In this document: positions 1 through 9,825 of the stretch, piece by piece
Layout: each line of letters starts with the position of its first letter
How positions within the stretch are numbered: the stretch's first letter is position 1
From: Nematopogon swammerdamellus
Taxonomy: Eukaryota > Arthropoda > Insecta > Lepidoptera > Adelidae
DNA length: 64,000 nucleotides
NCBI GenBank assembly: GCA_946902875.1
Contig: OX336358.1
Location: forward strand, 15,989,694 to 16,053,693
Direction: 5' to 3'
Program-made: the position numbers and the translations under genes
The notes under the pieces: model-generated
The model's database searches: none
Told to the model about the DNA's origin: nothing
The model's input: the letters and a program-made list of their open reading frames with translations, nothing else

Positions 1-59
1 TAAAATTTGTAAATTAACATGTATTTAAAGCTTTTTAAAAAAAACTGCATGCAAATCGT

Positions 60-478
60 CCAATATGCAGTGTGGGGTGGATGCCCTCTTTACTTATTGG
101 CGTCCTTGGACTCTATCCAGCGCCGCGCTATCCGTCTAATTGGTGATCCCAAGCTCACGGAGGGACTTGAATCATTGAGCCACAAGCGAACAATCGGTTC
201 TCTTAGCCTGTTCTGTAGGTAGGTACTACCATGGACGTTGCTCTGATGAATTGGCTTCCCTCATCCCTCCAGCCCCCATCCGTCTCCGCCACACCCGCCG
301 TACTCGCTCGGAACATCCATATGTTGTTGACACCCAACTACTAAGGACACGTCGTTTTTCGAAATCGTTCCTGTGTCGAACGGCGAAAATATGGAACGGT
401 CTTCCGGTGAGTGTGTTCCCTACCACCTATAACCTGGGAATCTTCAAAAGGCGTGTCAATAAATTAGACGAATTTTAG
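60..478 (+). pseudogene. LINE reverse-transcriptase C-terminal tail, frameshifted
   Basis: Two reading frames joined around 215-240 encode the region downstream of the reverse transcriptase in arthropod LINEs. The first frame reads WGG..LLASLDSIQRRAIRLIGDPKL. The second reads DELASLIPPAPIRLRH, TAKIWNGLP and a final FKRRVN block before the stop at 476-478. Block order and spacing match the C-terminus of jockey-like pol proteins. The change of frame shows it is dead. The same tail recurs at 31490-31860 in this window, so both are 5'-truncated copies of one family. The 5' limit is uncertain. Confidence 0.7.
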
Positions 479-480
479 CC

Positions 481-565
481 GGCATGGCGCCTCTCTGATC
501 GTGGTTTCGCGAGGAATGGTGTCATTGGCCGTGTCTGATCTTCCGTTGAAGTATTGGTCACAGAC
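481..565 (-). repeat. REP-D fragment
   Basis: A short stretch (cggcatggcgcc..tcgtggtttcgcgagg) repeats the motif seen at 27185-27370, 33240-33420 and 36105-36240. It carries no coding potential. Confidence 0.4.
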
Positions 566-956
566 ACCCGCGCCGGATGTCTATGAAAAAAAATATTAAG
601 ATAATCTATTTACTCTCTCTCTGTATGATATCTGGTACATCTATACATATAATAAAATCGTAGAGGTAAGAAAGTCTGTACATTGAATGTATTCGGAAAA
701 AAACTAACCAGGGTGGCTTAAAATGAGATACTGAACATGTTAGAACAGTTTTTAAAATTTTTGTTTGTTTGTTTGTTTGTTTGTCTGTACGCGCATCACG
801 CAAAAACCACTGAACGGAATTAGACGAAACTTTGTATAGTGGCAGTTTATATGCCGGGTTAACATAATACGTAAAAAAATTAACAATAATAAAAAAAAAT
901 TAACAATTATAAACATTATTGCGCGTTTAAAATCACGTAGTCCAAAGTAAAGGTAA
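566..956. other. AT-rich stretch, no gene seen
   Basis: AT-rich sequence with a (TTTG)n run near 763-783 and text reminiscent of repeat 3' ends (acgcaaaaaccactgaacgg). No ORF, RNA gene or clear element boundary is visible. Confidence 0.4.
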
Positions 957-960
957 TTAA

Positions 961-1143
961 AAAACCCCCGACCCTTAAAAAGTCAAAAATAATTTCCGTT
1001 TACTTACTTAAAGGAGTCGGGAGACCGCTAAGTAAATTCCCGCGCAGCTCTGAGTTTTTATATTTTATTTACTTAGCGGTCCCCCGACTCCTTTAAGTAA
1101 GTAAACGGAAATTATTTTTGACTTTTTAAGGGTCGGGGGTTTT
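961..1143. mobile_element. Hairpin MITE flanked by TTAA
   Basis: Two arms of about 78 bp are inverted copies separated by a loop of about 29 bp, so the whole 183-bp unit folds back. The ends read aaaacccccgac and its complement. TTAA lies immediately outside each end (957-960 and 1144-1147), as expected of piggyBac-type target duplication. No coding capacity. The flanks are AT-rich, so TTAA alone is only moderate evidence for the superfamily. Confidence 0.65.
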
Positions 1144-1179
1144 TTAAATTTGTAATTTAACTTTTATTTCAAGCTTTTT

Positions 1180-1357
1180 TAAAAAAACCGCATGAAAATC
1201 CGTCCACTTTTTAAGATAATTAATTGTTTTATTACTTAATTACTTGATTACTTGATTACCAACATAGCTAAGAACCATCCCGATTAAACAAGCTTTCTAA
1301 TAAAAAAAACCGCATCCAAATCGGTCCATCCGTTTGGGAGCTACGATGCCACAGACA

Positions 1358-1398
<41 letters not shown>

Positions 1399-1445
1399 AA
1401 CTTATAACACCCCTCCGTTTTTTTCGTCGGGGGTTAAAAACAATT
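1180..1445. repeat. Dispersed repeat with (CA)n core
   Basis: About 265 bp. Recognisable parts are aagataattaatt, catagctaagaaccatcc, aaatcggtccatccgtttgg, a (CA)n run at about 1359-1394 and the end cgtcgggggttaaaaac. The same order recurs at 3236-3400 and 7470-7690. The terminal cgtcggggg resembles the end of the TTAA hairpin at 961-1143, so this may be a related non-autonomous DNA element. No coding capacity. Confidence 0.6.
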
Positions 1446-1612
1446 TTAAATGTCATGTTGACAACGGAGCACTGTCATCTCGACGTGAGCTGGCCGGTGA
1501 CAAATTGTTTGATAAATAAAAATAATAATTGAAAGTCGAAGTTATGTCGCTGTCATTGGTGCAATAAAATTTATATATCTGTTGCCCGCGGCTTCGCTCG
1601 CGTGAAATTCGT

Positions 1613-2165
1613 ATTTAAAAAAAAGAAAGTAAGTAACTAAAGGCGGGCCCGAAGGCGGATCTGCGCTCATGTAAACGATATTCTTTCTCGATGAAAGTAA
1701 CTAAGGGCGAGGCGGAAGGCGGAGCTGAGTTCAGGAAGAAGAAAAACATTCTTGAAGAAAGTAAGTAACTAAGGGCTAGGCCGAAGGCCGAGCTCTATTC
1801 TGGAAGACCATAAACCTTCTCGAAGAAAGTAAGTAACTATGGGCGAGGCCGCAGGCCGAGCTGCGTTCAGGAAGAAGCTAAACCATCTTGAAGAAAGTAA
1901 GTAACTAAGGCGAGGCCGAAGGCCGAGCTACGTTCGGATAATTGAAAAACCATCTCGAAGAAAGCAAGTAACTAAGGGCGAGGCCGAAGGCCGAGCTGCG
2001 TTCAGGAAGAAGCTAAACCATCTTGAAGAAAGTAAGCAACTAAGGCGAGGCCGAAGGCCGAGCTACGTTCTGACAAATGATAAACCATCTCGAAGAAAAC
2101 AAGTAACTAAGGGCGAGGCCGAAGGCCGAGCTGCGTTCAGGAAGAAGCTAAACCATCTCGAATAA
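1613..2165 (+). repeat. 68-bp tandem repeats, left arm
   Basis: About eight units of near 68 bp, each with gaagaaagtaagtaactaag, then gcgaggccgaaggccgagct, then cgttcaggaagaagctaaacc. The GGCCGAAGGCC core is self-complementary. Units differ mainly by point changes, and two have lost a few bases. Confidence 0.8.
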
Positions 2166-2256
2166 AGTTAATTAATATTAAGATTGAGTTAATTTAATTT
2201 AAATTTTATTATAAAGTCCACGCTTCTAACGGCAAATATACCGTGCATCCTAGAAC

Positions 2257-2676
2257 TTGGCGGTTATTCCCGGCTGGATGGCAAGAGGCCCGATGCTAGA
2301 TACCTTAGTGCCATGGACTAAGGGTAGTTCTTTGATGTGGGACGCCACTTTTGTTCTCACATTGGCTCCAAGTCACGTTAGGACATCTTCAAGAGCGGCT
2401 GGCGCGGCCGAGGCTGGGGCGGAGAGCCTCCAACGCAGCAAATATAGAAATATAATTCAAGATTTCGAATTTGTTGCGTTTGCGGTTGAAACCCTCGGTC
2501 CGTGGAGCAGTGAAGCCAAAAGAGGCTTGAGCTGGTTGACGCAACTGGTGTCCCGTCATCAAGGGCTTATGTACATCATTCAAAGGGTAAGCCTTGCCAT
2601 CCAGCGGGGTAATGCCGCAAGTGCTCTAAGAACATTTGAATATGCCCGTTTTGATAGTTATTTTAATGTTTGTTAG
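2257..2676 (+). pseudogene. Retroelement-type ORF fragment inside fold-back element
   Basis: A 139-codon open frame. Its text resembles the C-terminal block found after the reverse transcriptase in some arthropod and mollusc LINE-like pol proteins: PWTKGSSLMWDAT, then a basic KYRNI, then FAVETLGPWSSEA and a closing AIQRGNAASAL before the final stop. It lacks the reverse transcriptase, so it is only the tail of such a protein. The frame is intact from its first ATG to a normal-looking end, which is unusual for a dead fragment. It sits exactly between two inverted repeat arrays, so it looks captured. The family assignment rests on memory of the motif pattern. Confidence 0.5.
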
Positions 2677-2759
2677 GTAGGTTTAATTTTTTAGTTATTA
2701 ATATTACTTTTTTATTTATATGAAATAAATAGACTGAGTAAACGATATTATATTCTATC

Positions 2760-3085
2760 GAAGAAAGGAAGTCTTTAAGGGCGAGGCCCGAAGGCGGAAG
2801 AGGGTTTTTGGTTTACCTGAACGCAGCTCGGCCTTCGGCCTCGCACTTAGTTCCTTCCTTTCTTCCAGAAGGTTTGTCGTCTTCCTGAACGCAGCTCGGC
2901 CTTCGGCCTCGCCCTTACTTACTTCCTTTATTTGAGAAAGGTTTATCGTTTACCTGAAAGCAGCTCGGCTTTCGGCCTCGCCCTTAGTTAGTTACTTTCT
3001 TTAAGAAGGTTTATCGATTACCTAAACGCAGCTCGGCCTTCGGCCTCGCCCTTAGTTACTTACATTCTTCTTTGGAATACGAATT
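2760..3085 (-). repeat. 68-bp tandem repeats, inverted right arm
   Basis: Four to five units carrying cagctcggccttcggcctcg with cttagttacttac, the reverse complement of the unit at 1613-2165. The first unit is degenerate. Confidence 0.75.
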
Positions 3086-3177
3086 TCACGCGAGCGGAGC
3101 CGCGGGCTCAGCTAGTATAATATAATTAGATAAGATAATTCATTTTATTATTACTTAATTATGTTTTTTTTATTTTT

Positions 3178-3600
3178 TTTATGGAAACTGACACGGTTGG
3201 CTACATCACCTACAACATCCGTGATGCATAATTAATTACATGATTACTTGATTACAAACATAGTTAAGGAAGAACCATCCCTATTAAACCTATTTTTATG
3301 TTGTAATAAAAAAACCGCATCCAAATCGGTCCATACGTTTGAGAACTACGATGCAACAGACAGACACTCCCATACACACATACACGTTAAACTTATAACA
3401 CCGCTCTGGCTGAATCAGAGGGGCCAGAACACACGCTCCGACCGGCCAATATCACCTCCGATAATAAGTATAGGTATACCGCTAGCTAGAGGCTAGCTAT
3501 ACCGGAGTAGAGGAGAATGCAGCCTATACCTAAGCGATGCGGTCATCCATTACGTTCAGTACGGTGCGGCGGTTAGTCTGGCGCTCGCCATATGTCGGGC
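3178..3600 (-). repeat. Cluster of SINE-A tail, CA-type repeat and SINE-B
   Basis: 3178-3235 is the 3' tail of a minus-oriented SINE-A (atggaaactgacacggttgg). 3236-3400 is a copy of the repeat at 1180-1445 with a weak CA run. About 3405-3560 is a minus-oriented SINE-B piece (gaggggccagaacacacgct; ggccaatatcacctccg). Sequence from 3600 to 3935 is AT-rich without recognisable content. Confidence 0.55.
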
Positions 3601-3936
3601 TTCCCATAAAAAAAATTAAAAAAAAATTCAGTTGCTTGAAATTAAATTAAATGAAAATAAACTTTTTTGCAAAAATCAGTACCTAACAAAAGGCGCACTT
3701 AAAGCCTAAAATGCATTCTCTACCAATCGTGCCTGGAAATAAAAAAAAAAGTTAAAAATAATAATATACTTATACATCTACATACATCCCTACTTACAGG
3801 TTTAAAGGTACATATAAACAAATATATACATACATAATGCAGTTTCTATAAAAACGAGAGCTCAAAGGTTAAAGATCTACTTTGAATGCACGAACGTAGT
3901 ACATAGTAAAGTATGACTATCAATTTAATAAACTTA

Positions 3937-4422
3937 TTAAGTAATTAACAATATTATTTTAGTGAATGTAAAAATTCTGCTGTGTAAAAATGGAGCTGTG
4001 TTGAGTCCAAACGGGAGTACCCTGAACTCATAGATTCTTCCTTCCCATTGAAAACGTAGGTATTTCCTGTGTCTTGGATGGATTGGGATTAAGAAATAGG
4101 CGTCTTTTAAATCAATAGTGCACATATATGAATCCTTTGTTATGATTTTAAGAGCCGTTCGATGATCTTCTAATTTAAAATGCTGAGTAACAATATATTT
4201 GTTCAGATTCTTTAGATTTAGGATAAATCTCTTTTGACCATTTGATTTTGGGACTAAGAAAACCCTCGACAAGAATTGATCTGATCGAGGTCGGCACAGA
4301 GATACGGCACCAATGGAAATGAGGTCACTTATGATTTTGCAGTAGTCCTTCCTTTCCAGTTCCGATGAAAAGTGGTTGTCGAGGATGATTGTTTGTACAA
4401 CTTTTCTAATAAAGGGATCCAT
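3937..4422 (-). pseudogene. DIRS-type retrotransposon reverse transcriptase, partial
   Basis: The 161-codon frame carries an N-terminal segment and the first reverse-transcriptase motifs: a VFLVPK block, FILNLKNLNKYI, the TIDLKDAYFLIPIH block with the first catalytic Asp, and YEFRVLPFGLNTAP. The wording LNLKNLNKY..HFKLED..DAYFLIPIH is that of DIRS-like elements rather than Gypsy or LINE. The frame derails after LPFGLNTAP, so the YxDD catalytic part is missing. No tyrosine-recombinase domain is visible further left. It lies just downstream of a matching ORF1 remnant on the same strand. Confidence 0.75.
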
Positions 4423-4604
4423 CCAAAGGTACCCATTGATCCAGGAAAGTATAACAGTGTCATTGGTTATGTTCTTCCACTGCCGGTGGAAATATTTTAA
4501 CCTGCCACAATGAGACGGGCTAACCTGGGTTAACGTCTCCCTGACTGGCGATAGCTTCTCGCAGTGCTGTTCTGCTTGGTCGGCTGACTACGCTGTTGTC
4601 GGTG

Positions 4605-5330
4605 TTACGGCCCGCCGCTGAGTCCGCCGCCGGCCATCTGTTTCCTGGAGTTGTTGAACTTCGATACTGCACCGCCAAACGCTTTGAGACCAGCGCTCGA
4701 TCTCTTCACCAATTTACAGGCCTTCAGTTTGTCTGTTAAATCCTCGCCAAAAAGATATTTGTCTATGTTAGATTCTTGAAGCACACCCTTAATAGCCTTG
4801 TGCAAGGCTGGTATTATGCACGCCCTTCTTGCCACTGACTGGCTATGAATGATGGTAGTCGCACAATAAACGGCCCGCGTCACTTATTCGTTTTATGAGA
4901 TCGGTATCCCCAATGTTGAGAGCAGAGTTAAGGGCAGTGCCGATGCACGAAATAGCGGTTGTCAACAGCTTCTTTTGCTTGTGGAGTACATCATCTCTCT
5001 TTTTAACAGAGGATGAGACCGCCTATCTAATGTGCAGGTTCAGGTCTGGGGCCGCAACATTACAATTCTCGGGGTACCGCTTCTGCAGCTCCTGTCGCGC
5101 TTCCTTATTGAGACATTCTTTCAAAATTCTTTCCAGCGCAAGGCGACGTCCTTATGGAATTTTTCCCCATTTTTCCGATCTAGGTCGGGATTCTCGTCTA
5201 GGATGTTTAATATTTCCTCTGCCAGTGGTGCGGGAAGTTGGGCGTTGGTGGGTGTCTTGTCCTTAGCTAAGGTGGGACCTGCTCTTTCTAGTTGACTGGG
5301 CTGTTCATCCTCCGATTTTTCCACTCCTTC
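4605..5330 (-). pseudogene. DIRS-type ORF1 (gag-like) remnant, broken
   Basis: Three overlapping minus frames give one discontinuous protein. Upstream, 5121-5324 contains EEILNILDENPD and a later W-K segment. A middle part (about 4890-5120) reads as an ECLNKEARQELQKRY-like stretch with ENCNVAAPDLN. The downstream part (4605-4883) has SVARRACIIPAL, KYLFGEDLTDKLKA and KLVKRSSAGLKA. The order of an ARR..IIPALHK block then YLFGEDLxxKLKA is typical of DIRS ORF1 proteins. Shifts of frame show it is inactive. The neighbour on the left is the DIRS reverse transcriptase, same strand, so this is one decayed element. Confidence 0.7.
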
Positions 5331-5519
5331 GCTTGCATATTCTGGAAGGTATATTTGATTGTGTCAGATATGGCAACCTATTCGTGGAGTGTGTGCGCCT
5401 TGCGGCCGAACAATGCCTGGCACTGTCTTACTATCGGAGACCGAAACATAGAACCGGCGTGTACATAAGTACTCCCGTCCGACGTCCGGCGACACCATTG
5501 TTATTATAACAAACAATTG

Positions 5520-5885
5520 GGTCAAGCACAAGGTCGCTCGCTGTATTGCGCAATATTTCTTGTTATAATAGCAAAGTAAGCTTTACGTCTGTCGAGCAAT
5601 TTAAGTGAAGGAAAATAATCACACGAATTATTCGCAACACTTGATATTAGCGCAGTGGAGCACTTTTGGCTGACGGCGTCAGGAAACAATCCCTCGAACT
5701 GCCCACAGCACACCTACGTCTGTCTGTTGGCCTTTGAAGGACTTATATTTTTCTCAGTCTGAGAATTAAACCTGGAGTGACGAAACAATCGCTCGCATTG
5801 CCCACAGCACCCACTTACGGCTGGCACTCGAGTGAAGGAACCAATTGCACGAATTGGACACAGCACACGTGTGTGCCTCTGTCTG
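5520..5885 (+). repeat. Divergent direct repeats, each with a small palindrome
   Basis: Four units start near 5606, 5679, 5776 and 5831, with a possible fifth near 5521. Each has a gtgaaggaaacaat-like lead, a short palindrome such as ccaattgcacgaattgg, then cacagcac. The units lie upstream of the DIRS ORF1 on its coding strand, so they may belong to the element's left or promoter region. Short ORFs here look like chance. Confidence 0.5.
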
Positions 5886-6699
5886 CGGATAATGTTGTTT
5901 GCAGTGGTGCTGAAGGTGTTGGCCTCTCTCTCGTCGTCATCAGCGTGGCCGACGACGCGCGGCGACGGCGCGGCTTAGCACAAAACTCGCGCTCACTCGC
6001 ACGACTATGCTGATATTCCAGAAATGACGTTCCAGGAAATAAATTCCGTGCGCCTGAGATGTGGCACTGAAGACAACCTTTCAATAAGAAAGGGTATTTT
6101 CTATATATTGCGGCTACATACCTTCTTGTGAGTCGCTGCTGGACGAGTGAAGCACCATGCGACGAAAACGCTCACGATAACTACCTCCGATTCTACACTG
6201 TCCGACGACCGTCCTCGTTGTTTCTTCTGCAAACGAATTTTCTGGAGAACTTCCTCGTCTAATTAATCACTAGTACGTACCTATTAAGTATTCTGTGCTA
6301 GTAGTACCTAGGTACGTACTTACAAATACTTAGTTTTTAATAGGGAAACTTTTCACCTGCAGATATTATATTCAGCTATTTACATATACCTAGCTGTTAG
6401 TAATGTACGCATCCTCCGCGCATGCGCACGGGTCACCACTCAGTCGACATTCGCAGCTCTGGGGCCGATAGCGGAGTAATTAAGCGTTGATTTATCTCAT
6501 TAGCTACAATGTAGAGATTTTTAGTACGCACGTACAGTCAGTCACAGAAGCGCTCACCTCGCCGTTCACTTGTCCGAGTCTATTCATTTCGACTGTACAT
6601 TGTTTGACGCTTTTTCACCCGACTATGGCGAAACCAAAAGGACGGTTATGATTTTGACACACATACATACATACACATACACATACATAGATACATATG
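5886..6699. other. No gene seen
   Basis: Mixed sequence. A GC-rich patch at 5940-6000 and microsatellite-like (CATA)n near 6655-6700 are the only structure. No coding frame with family resemblance. Confidence 0.4.
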
Positions 6700-7104
6700 T
6701 CAGCCTCGATAGCTCAGTGGTGCAGACAGTCGACTGTTGCTATTGATTGTTACGCAGCGCTGGGCGCGGTCAGTAATTGGATGGGTGACCGCTGCTCGAC
6801 CGTTGGAGGCTGACCGTGGTTCGGATTCCACGTAAAACTGTAGGTCCCTTCCCTTACTACCTTACTCGGTAGTAGGGTTCCACCCGCCCGGGTTGATACC
6901 ACCGCACTGAATGAAACGTCGGTCGAAACGGCTATGTAGGTACCTAAATAGTTTGTGTTTTCCGTCTAGTTCAGTGTAGCTGGGACGATGGAAGGGAAGT
7001 ACTGACATGGCACCTAGTTCACCCGGTGTTATGGGCTGACATCACGGATGCTGTAGGTGATGCAGCCAACCGTGTCAGTTTCCATAAAACAAAAATAAAA
7101 TAAA
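6700..7104 (+). repeat. SINE-A, full length
   Basis: The head reads tcagcctcgatagctcagtgg (tRNA A-box like). A 5S rRNA-like segment follows (gggcgcggtcagtaattgg, atgggtgaccgct), then gaggctgaccg, then ggttcggattcc (B-box like). The body runs from gtaggtcccttccctt to gtgatgcagccaaccgtgtc, and the tail is A-rich. All parts are in the same order as at 28264-28649. Probably Pol III derived and non-coding. Confidence 0.85.
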
Positions 7105-7469
7105 AAGGTATGTATGTATGTGTGTGTATATATGTGTTAATCTATTTCCTCACAGGGCCTATACTCCTTTTTAACCAATTAAGAAGTAATATGAGGCATT
7201 CTTGTATTTTTTTTATGGATACTCACACGGTTGACCTACAACATCAGTGATGTCAGCCCATCACAACATCAGGCGTCATATTGTAAACTTTGTAAATTGT
7301 TTGTCTTCAAACCCCACCGATCTAGGAAGCGATCTAGGGAGTTCCTCACCACTGCCTGCGATATCGCTTCTGATTTAGGGGTGTGTATAGTGATAGTAGA
7401 CCGCATTGGTGAACGTCGTACGAATGACAATTAATCAAGTTTGCTGATTATTTCAAGCTTTTTTTGAAA
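7105..7469. other. No gene seen; AT-rich with short SINE-A tail scrap
   Basis: Contains (GTAT)n-like sequence near 7110-7130 and a short SINE-A tail-like piece around 7215-7265. The frame at 7231-7434 overlaps that repeat and shows no domain. Confidence 0.4.
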
Positions 7470-7690
7470 AAAAAAGCGCATGCAAATTGGTCCACTTTTT
7501 AAGATAATTAATTTTTTGATTACTTAGAGACATAGCTAAGAACCCAGCTAAGTAACCAGATTTAAATAAAAAAAAACCCCCATCCAAATCGGTCCATCCG
7601 TTTGGGAGCTACGATGCCACAGCAGACACAGCCATACACACACACGTTAAACTTAACACCCTTCTTTTTGCGTCGGGCGTTAAAAACATG
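7470..7690. repeat. Copy of the (CA)-core dispersed repeat
   Basis: Same order of blocks as at 1180-1445 (aagataattaatt, catagctaagaac, aaatcggtccatccgtttgg, a short CA run, gcgtcgggcgttaaaaac). Confidence 0.6.
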
Positions 7691-7889
7691 ACGAGACATT
7701 CGAACCACTCGATTCGCAAACTTCAAGTTGAATATCGCAGCTGAGTGTACCGGCCGGTATCAGCGCACAACTCAACACAGTAAACTCGAGACAGATAGTG
7801 ACTGATGTTTGTTATTTTATTCATAAAATATATTTACTTACATTTTAATTCATTAATTAACTGATTCGCATTTTGTATACGAGTTTATT

Positions 7890-8100
7890 TTGTAAGTATA
7901 TAGTGCAGATAGCAAGGTACCGATGATAGTATCGTACTGACTGTGTGTGGCTCGGTACTTGAAAATAATAAGTCCACTGCATCTCTCCACGTGCATATTG
8001 TCAAAGACGACCAAGGGATAATGCTAATATGCCGTCATAAGGGCGGCAGGCTAGCCAACTCTCACCTTGGCACGGTCATTCCACAGTCACACAAAGTTAA
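7890..8100 (+). repeat. REP-C, degenerate 5' part
   Basis: Degenerate match to REP-C (tgtgtgtggctcggtacttg, gcatctctccacgtgcat, agccaactctcaccttggca). 8100-8665 to its right is AT-rich and shows nothing recognisable. Confidence 0.45.
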
Positions 8101-8667
8101 AGTACCTACTTAAGGCGGTGACAAACGCCAAATACGCAAAACATGCAAAAAGTGCGACAAAGAAGGTCCAAAACTGACCAATTGACACACATTCAGAAAA
8201 TTAAAAAAATACCAACCTATATTTTGGTTCCTTACCAACAAAGTGCATTGCTGTTTTTTTTAATAATGAGTAAAAGTAAGTAATAAACATAAAATTAAAA
8301 ATATATAAAAAAAGCATGAATTTTTGAAAATCTGAGTATGTGTGTATTATTACAATTTTACAATACCACCGATTCAAAGGTCACAAAGCTCTGAGAAAAC
8401 TCTATTCAATTTTTTTTATTATTTTATCCACGAAAGGAGATAAAAATAAAAAACAAAAAACGCCTACATGAAATTATTGACGTAATTCTTCAGTCGGAAG
8501 GGTAAAATTTTTGCCTTCGTCAATTTAGCAGGCACTTCAATAGTAGATACAATTTTAGTTCCGGGCTCGCTTGCTCGCTCCTGCCCTGCTGCGCCCGCGT
8601 GTCGGTCGTCATTTCTGTCTTCTGTGTTTGGATCGAATGGAAAAAAGATAGGTGGTTAGGTATATTT

Positions 8668-9052
8668 GTACCGTGTGGGATGGTAATTTAAAATAATAGC
8701 CCCACTGCATCTCTCCCCGTGCATGTCGTAAAAGGCGACTGAGGGATTTTTTTATGTAAACTGACACAGTTTGCTATATCACCTATAACATCCGTGATGT
8801 CAGCCCATAACACCGGGTGAACTTAGGTGCCATGTCAGTGCTTCCCTTTGGTCGTGCCGGCTACACTAAACTGGACGGAAAATACAAACTATTTCGGGAT
8901 ATGACTCCCTTCTTTTTTTCCGTCCAGTTCAGTGAAGCCGGTACGACCGAAGAAAAGCACTGACATAGCACCTACTTCACCAGTTGTTACGAGCTGACAT
9001 CTCGGATGTTGTATCGTAGGTGATGTTGCCACCGTGTCATTTTCCGTACCAG
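8668..9052. repeat. REP-C fragment plus inverted SINE-A pair
   Basis: 8668-8743 is REP-C ending at agggat. 8747-8890 is the 3' body of SINE-A in minus orientation. 8918-9050 is the same SINE-A region in plus orientation. The two SINE parts form an imperfect hairpin with a loop of about 25 bp. Confidence 0.7.
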
Positions 9053-9825
9053 TATACAGTACGACCGTATCAGTAATATCTCTCTTCTGTGGTATCTATC
9101 AGTATACGCTCCGGTACGTAACTTGACGGGGCGTTATATGCATGGCTTTCGTTGGTATAACCACAGAATAACTAATAGGTACTGTGGTATAACCATAGAA
9201 TACTTATAATACTGGCGTATAGAAGCGACGCTCCGCCTCGAAGCGAGTTTGCTTCCCCCCGCGCCCCGCAGCCCGCGAGCGCTGTCTGGTCGACTTCTGG
9301 CGGACGGCTAGTCAGGCTGGCACCGACTGTCGAGAGGAGAGCGAGCGCACCTTCGAGAGGGAGTAGTAGCTACTTACACGTACGCGCGCGGTTCTTTCGC
9401 ACTCACAGCACAGAACAACGATCGGGCCGGCCGCGCCCGCGCGCGCGGTGGACTTCAAACCTCCTTGTTCGCACTTACTTAGAGATGCAAGGCGCAATTT
9501 TGCACAAAAATTTCACTTGAAATTTTGCAGTGAAATTTTGCACTTTCTGCAAAATTACTGTGAAATTTTCATTCTTATGTGAAATAATGAAATTTATGTT
9601 ACACAAATCAGATATCAATTTGGTTTCTTATTCTTCTTCTTGAGTCAATTTTAATGTCCTACTACTGAGCGCAAGCCTTTCCCATGAACATGGAAGGGAA
9701 TTGTTATACATTTCCACGTGACAAGCTGGATTGGAAGCGGTTCCACAACAATTTTATATGTACTGCTGTGCACAGGTTTCCTCACGGTGTTTTCCTTCAC
9801 CGGAGCGAATCTTAATCATATGAAC
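9053..9825. other. No gene; GC-rich patch and dispersed repeat
   Basis: 9150-9215 holds a short tandem duplication (gtggtataaccacagaat). 9225-9480 is GC-rich and free of recognisable repeats. 9500-9590 is rich in gtgaaattttgca words, and 9660-9825 is a dispersed repeat with ggtttcctcacggtgttttc, a motif I associate with common lepidopteran repeats. Confidence 0.4.

Larger units (their letters stand above)
1580..3117. mobile_element. Fold-back composite element with tandem-repeat arms
   Basis: The left end reads gcccgcggcttcgctcgcg then tgaaattcgtatt; the right end carries its inverted counterpart at about 3080-3115. Inside each end is an array of 68-bp units, about eight at 1613-2165 and four to five inverted at 2760-3085. 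Together they form long inverted arms around a unique centre that holds an ORF (2257-2676). The terminal motif is one of the commonest dispersed motifs in Lepidoptera. I see no clear target duplication. The alternative is two opposed repeat copies brought together by chance. Confidence 0.55.

Noticed and set aside
1613..2165. Regularly spaced repeats as a CRISPR-like array
   Set aside because: Units are contiguous 68-bp tandem repeats without unique spacers, in a eukaryotic transposon context. The same applies to 57574-57879 and 62681-62939.
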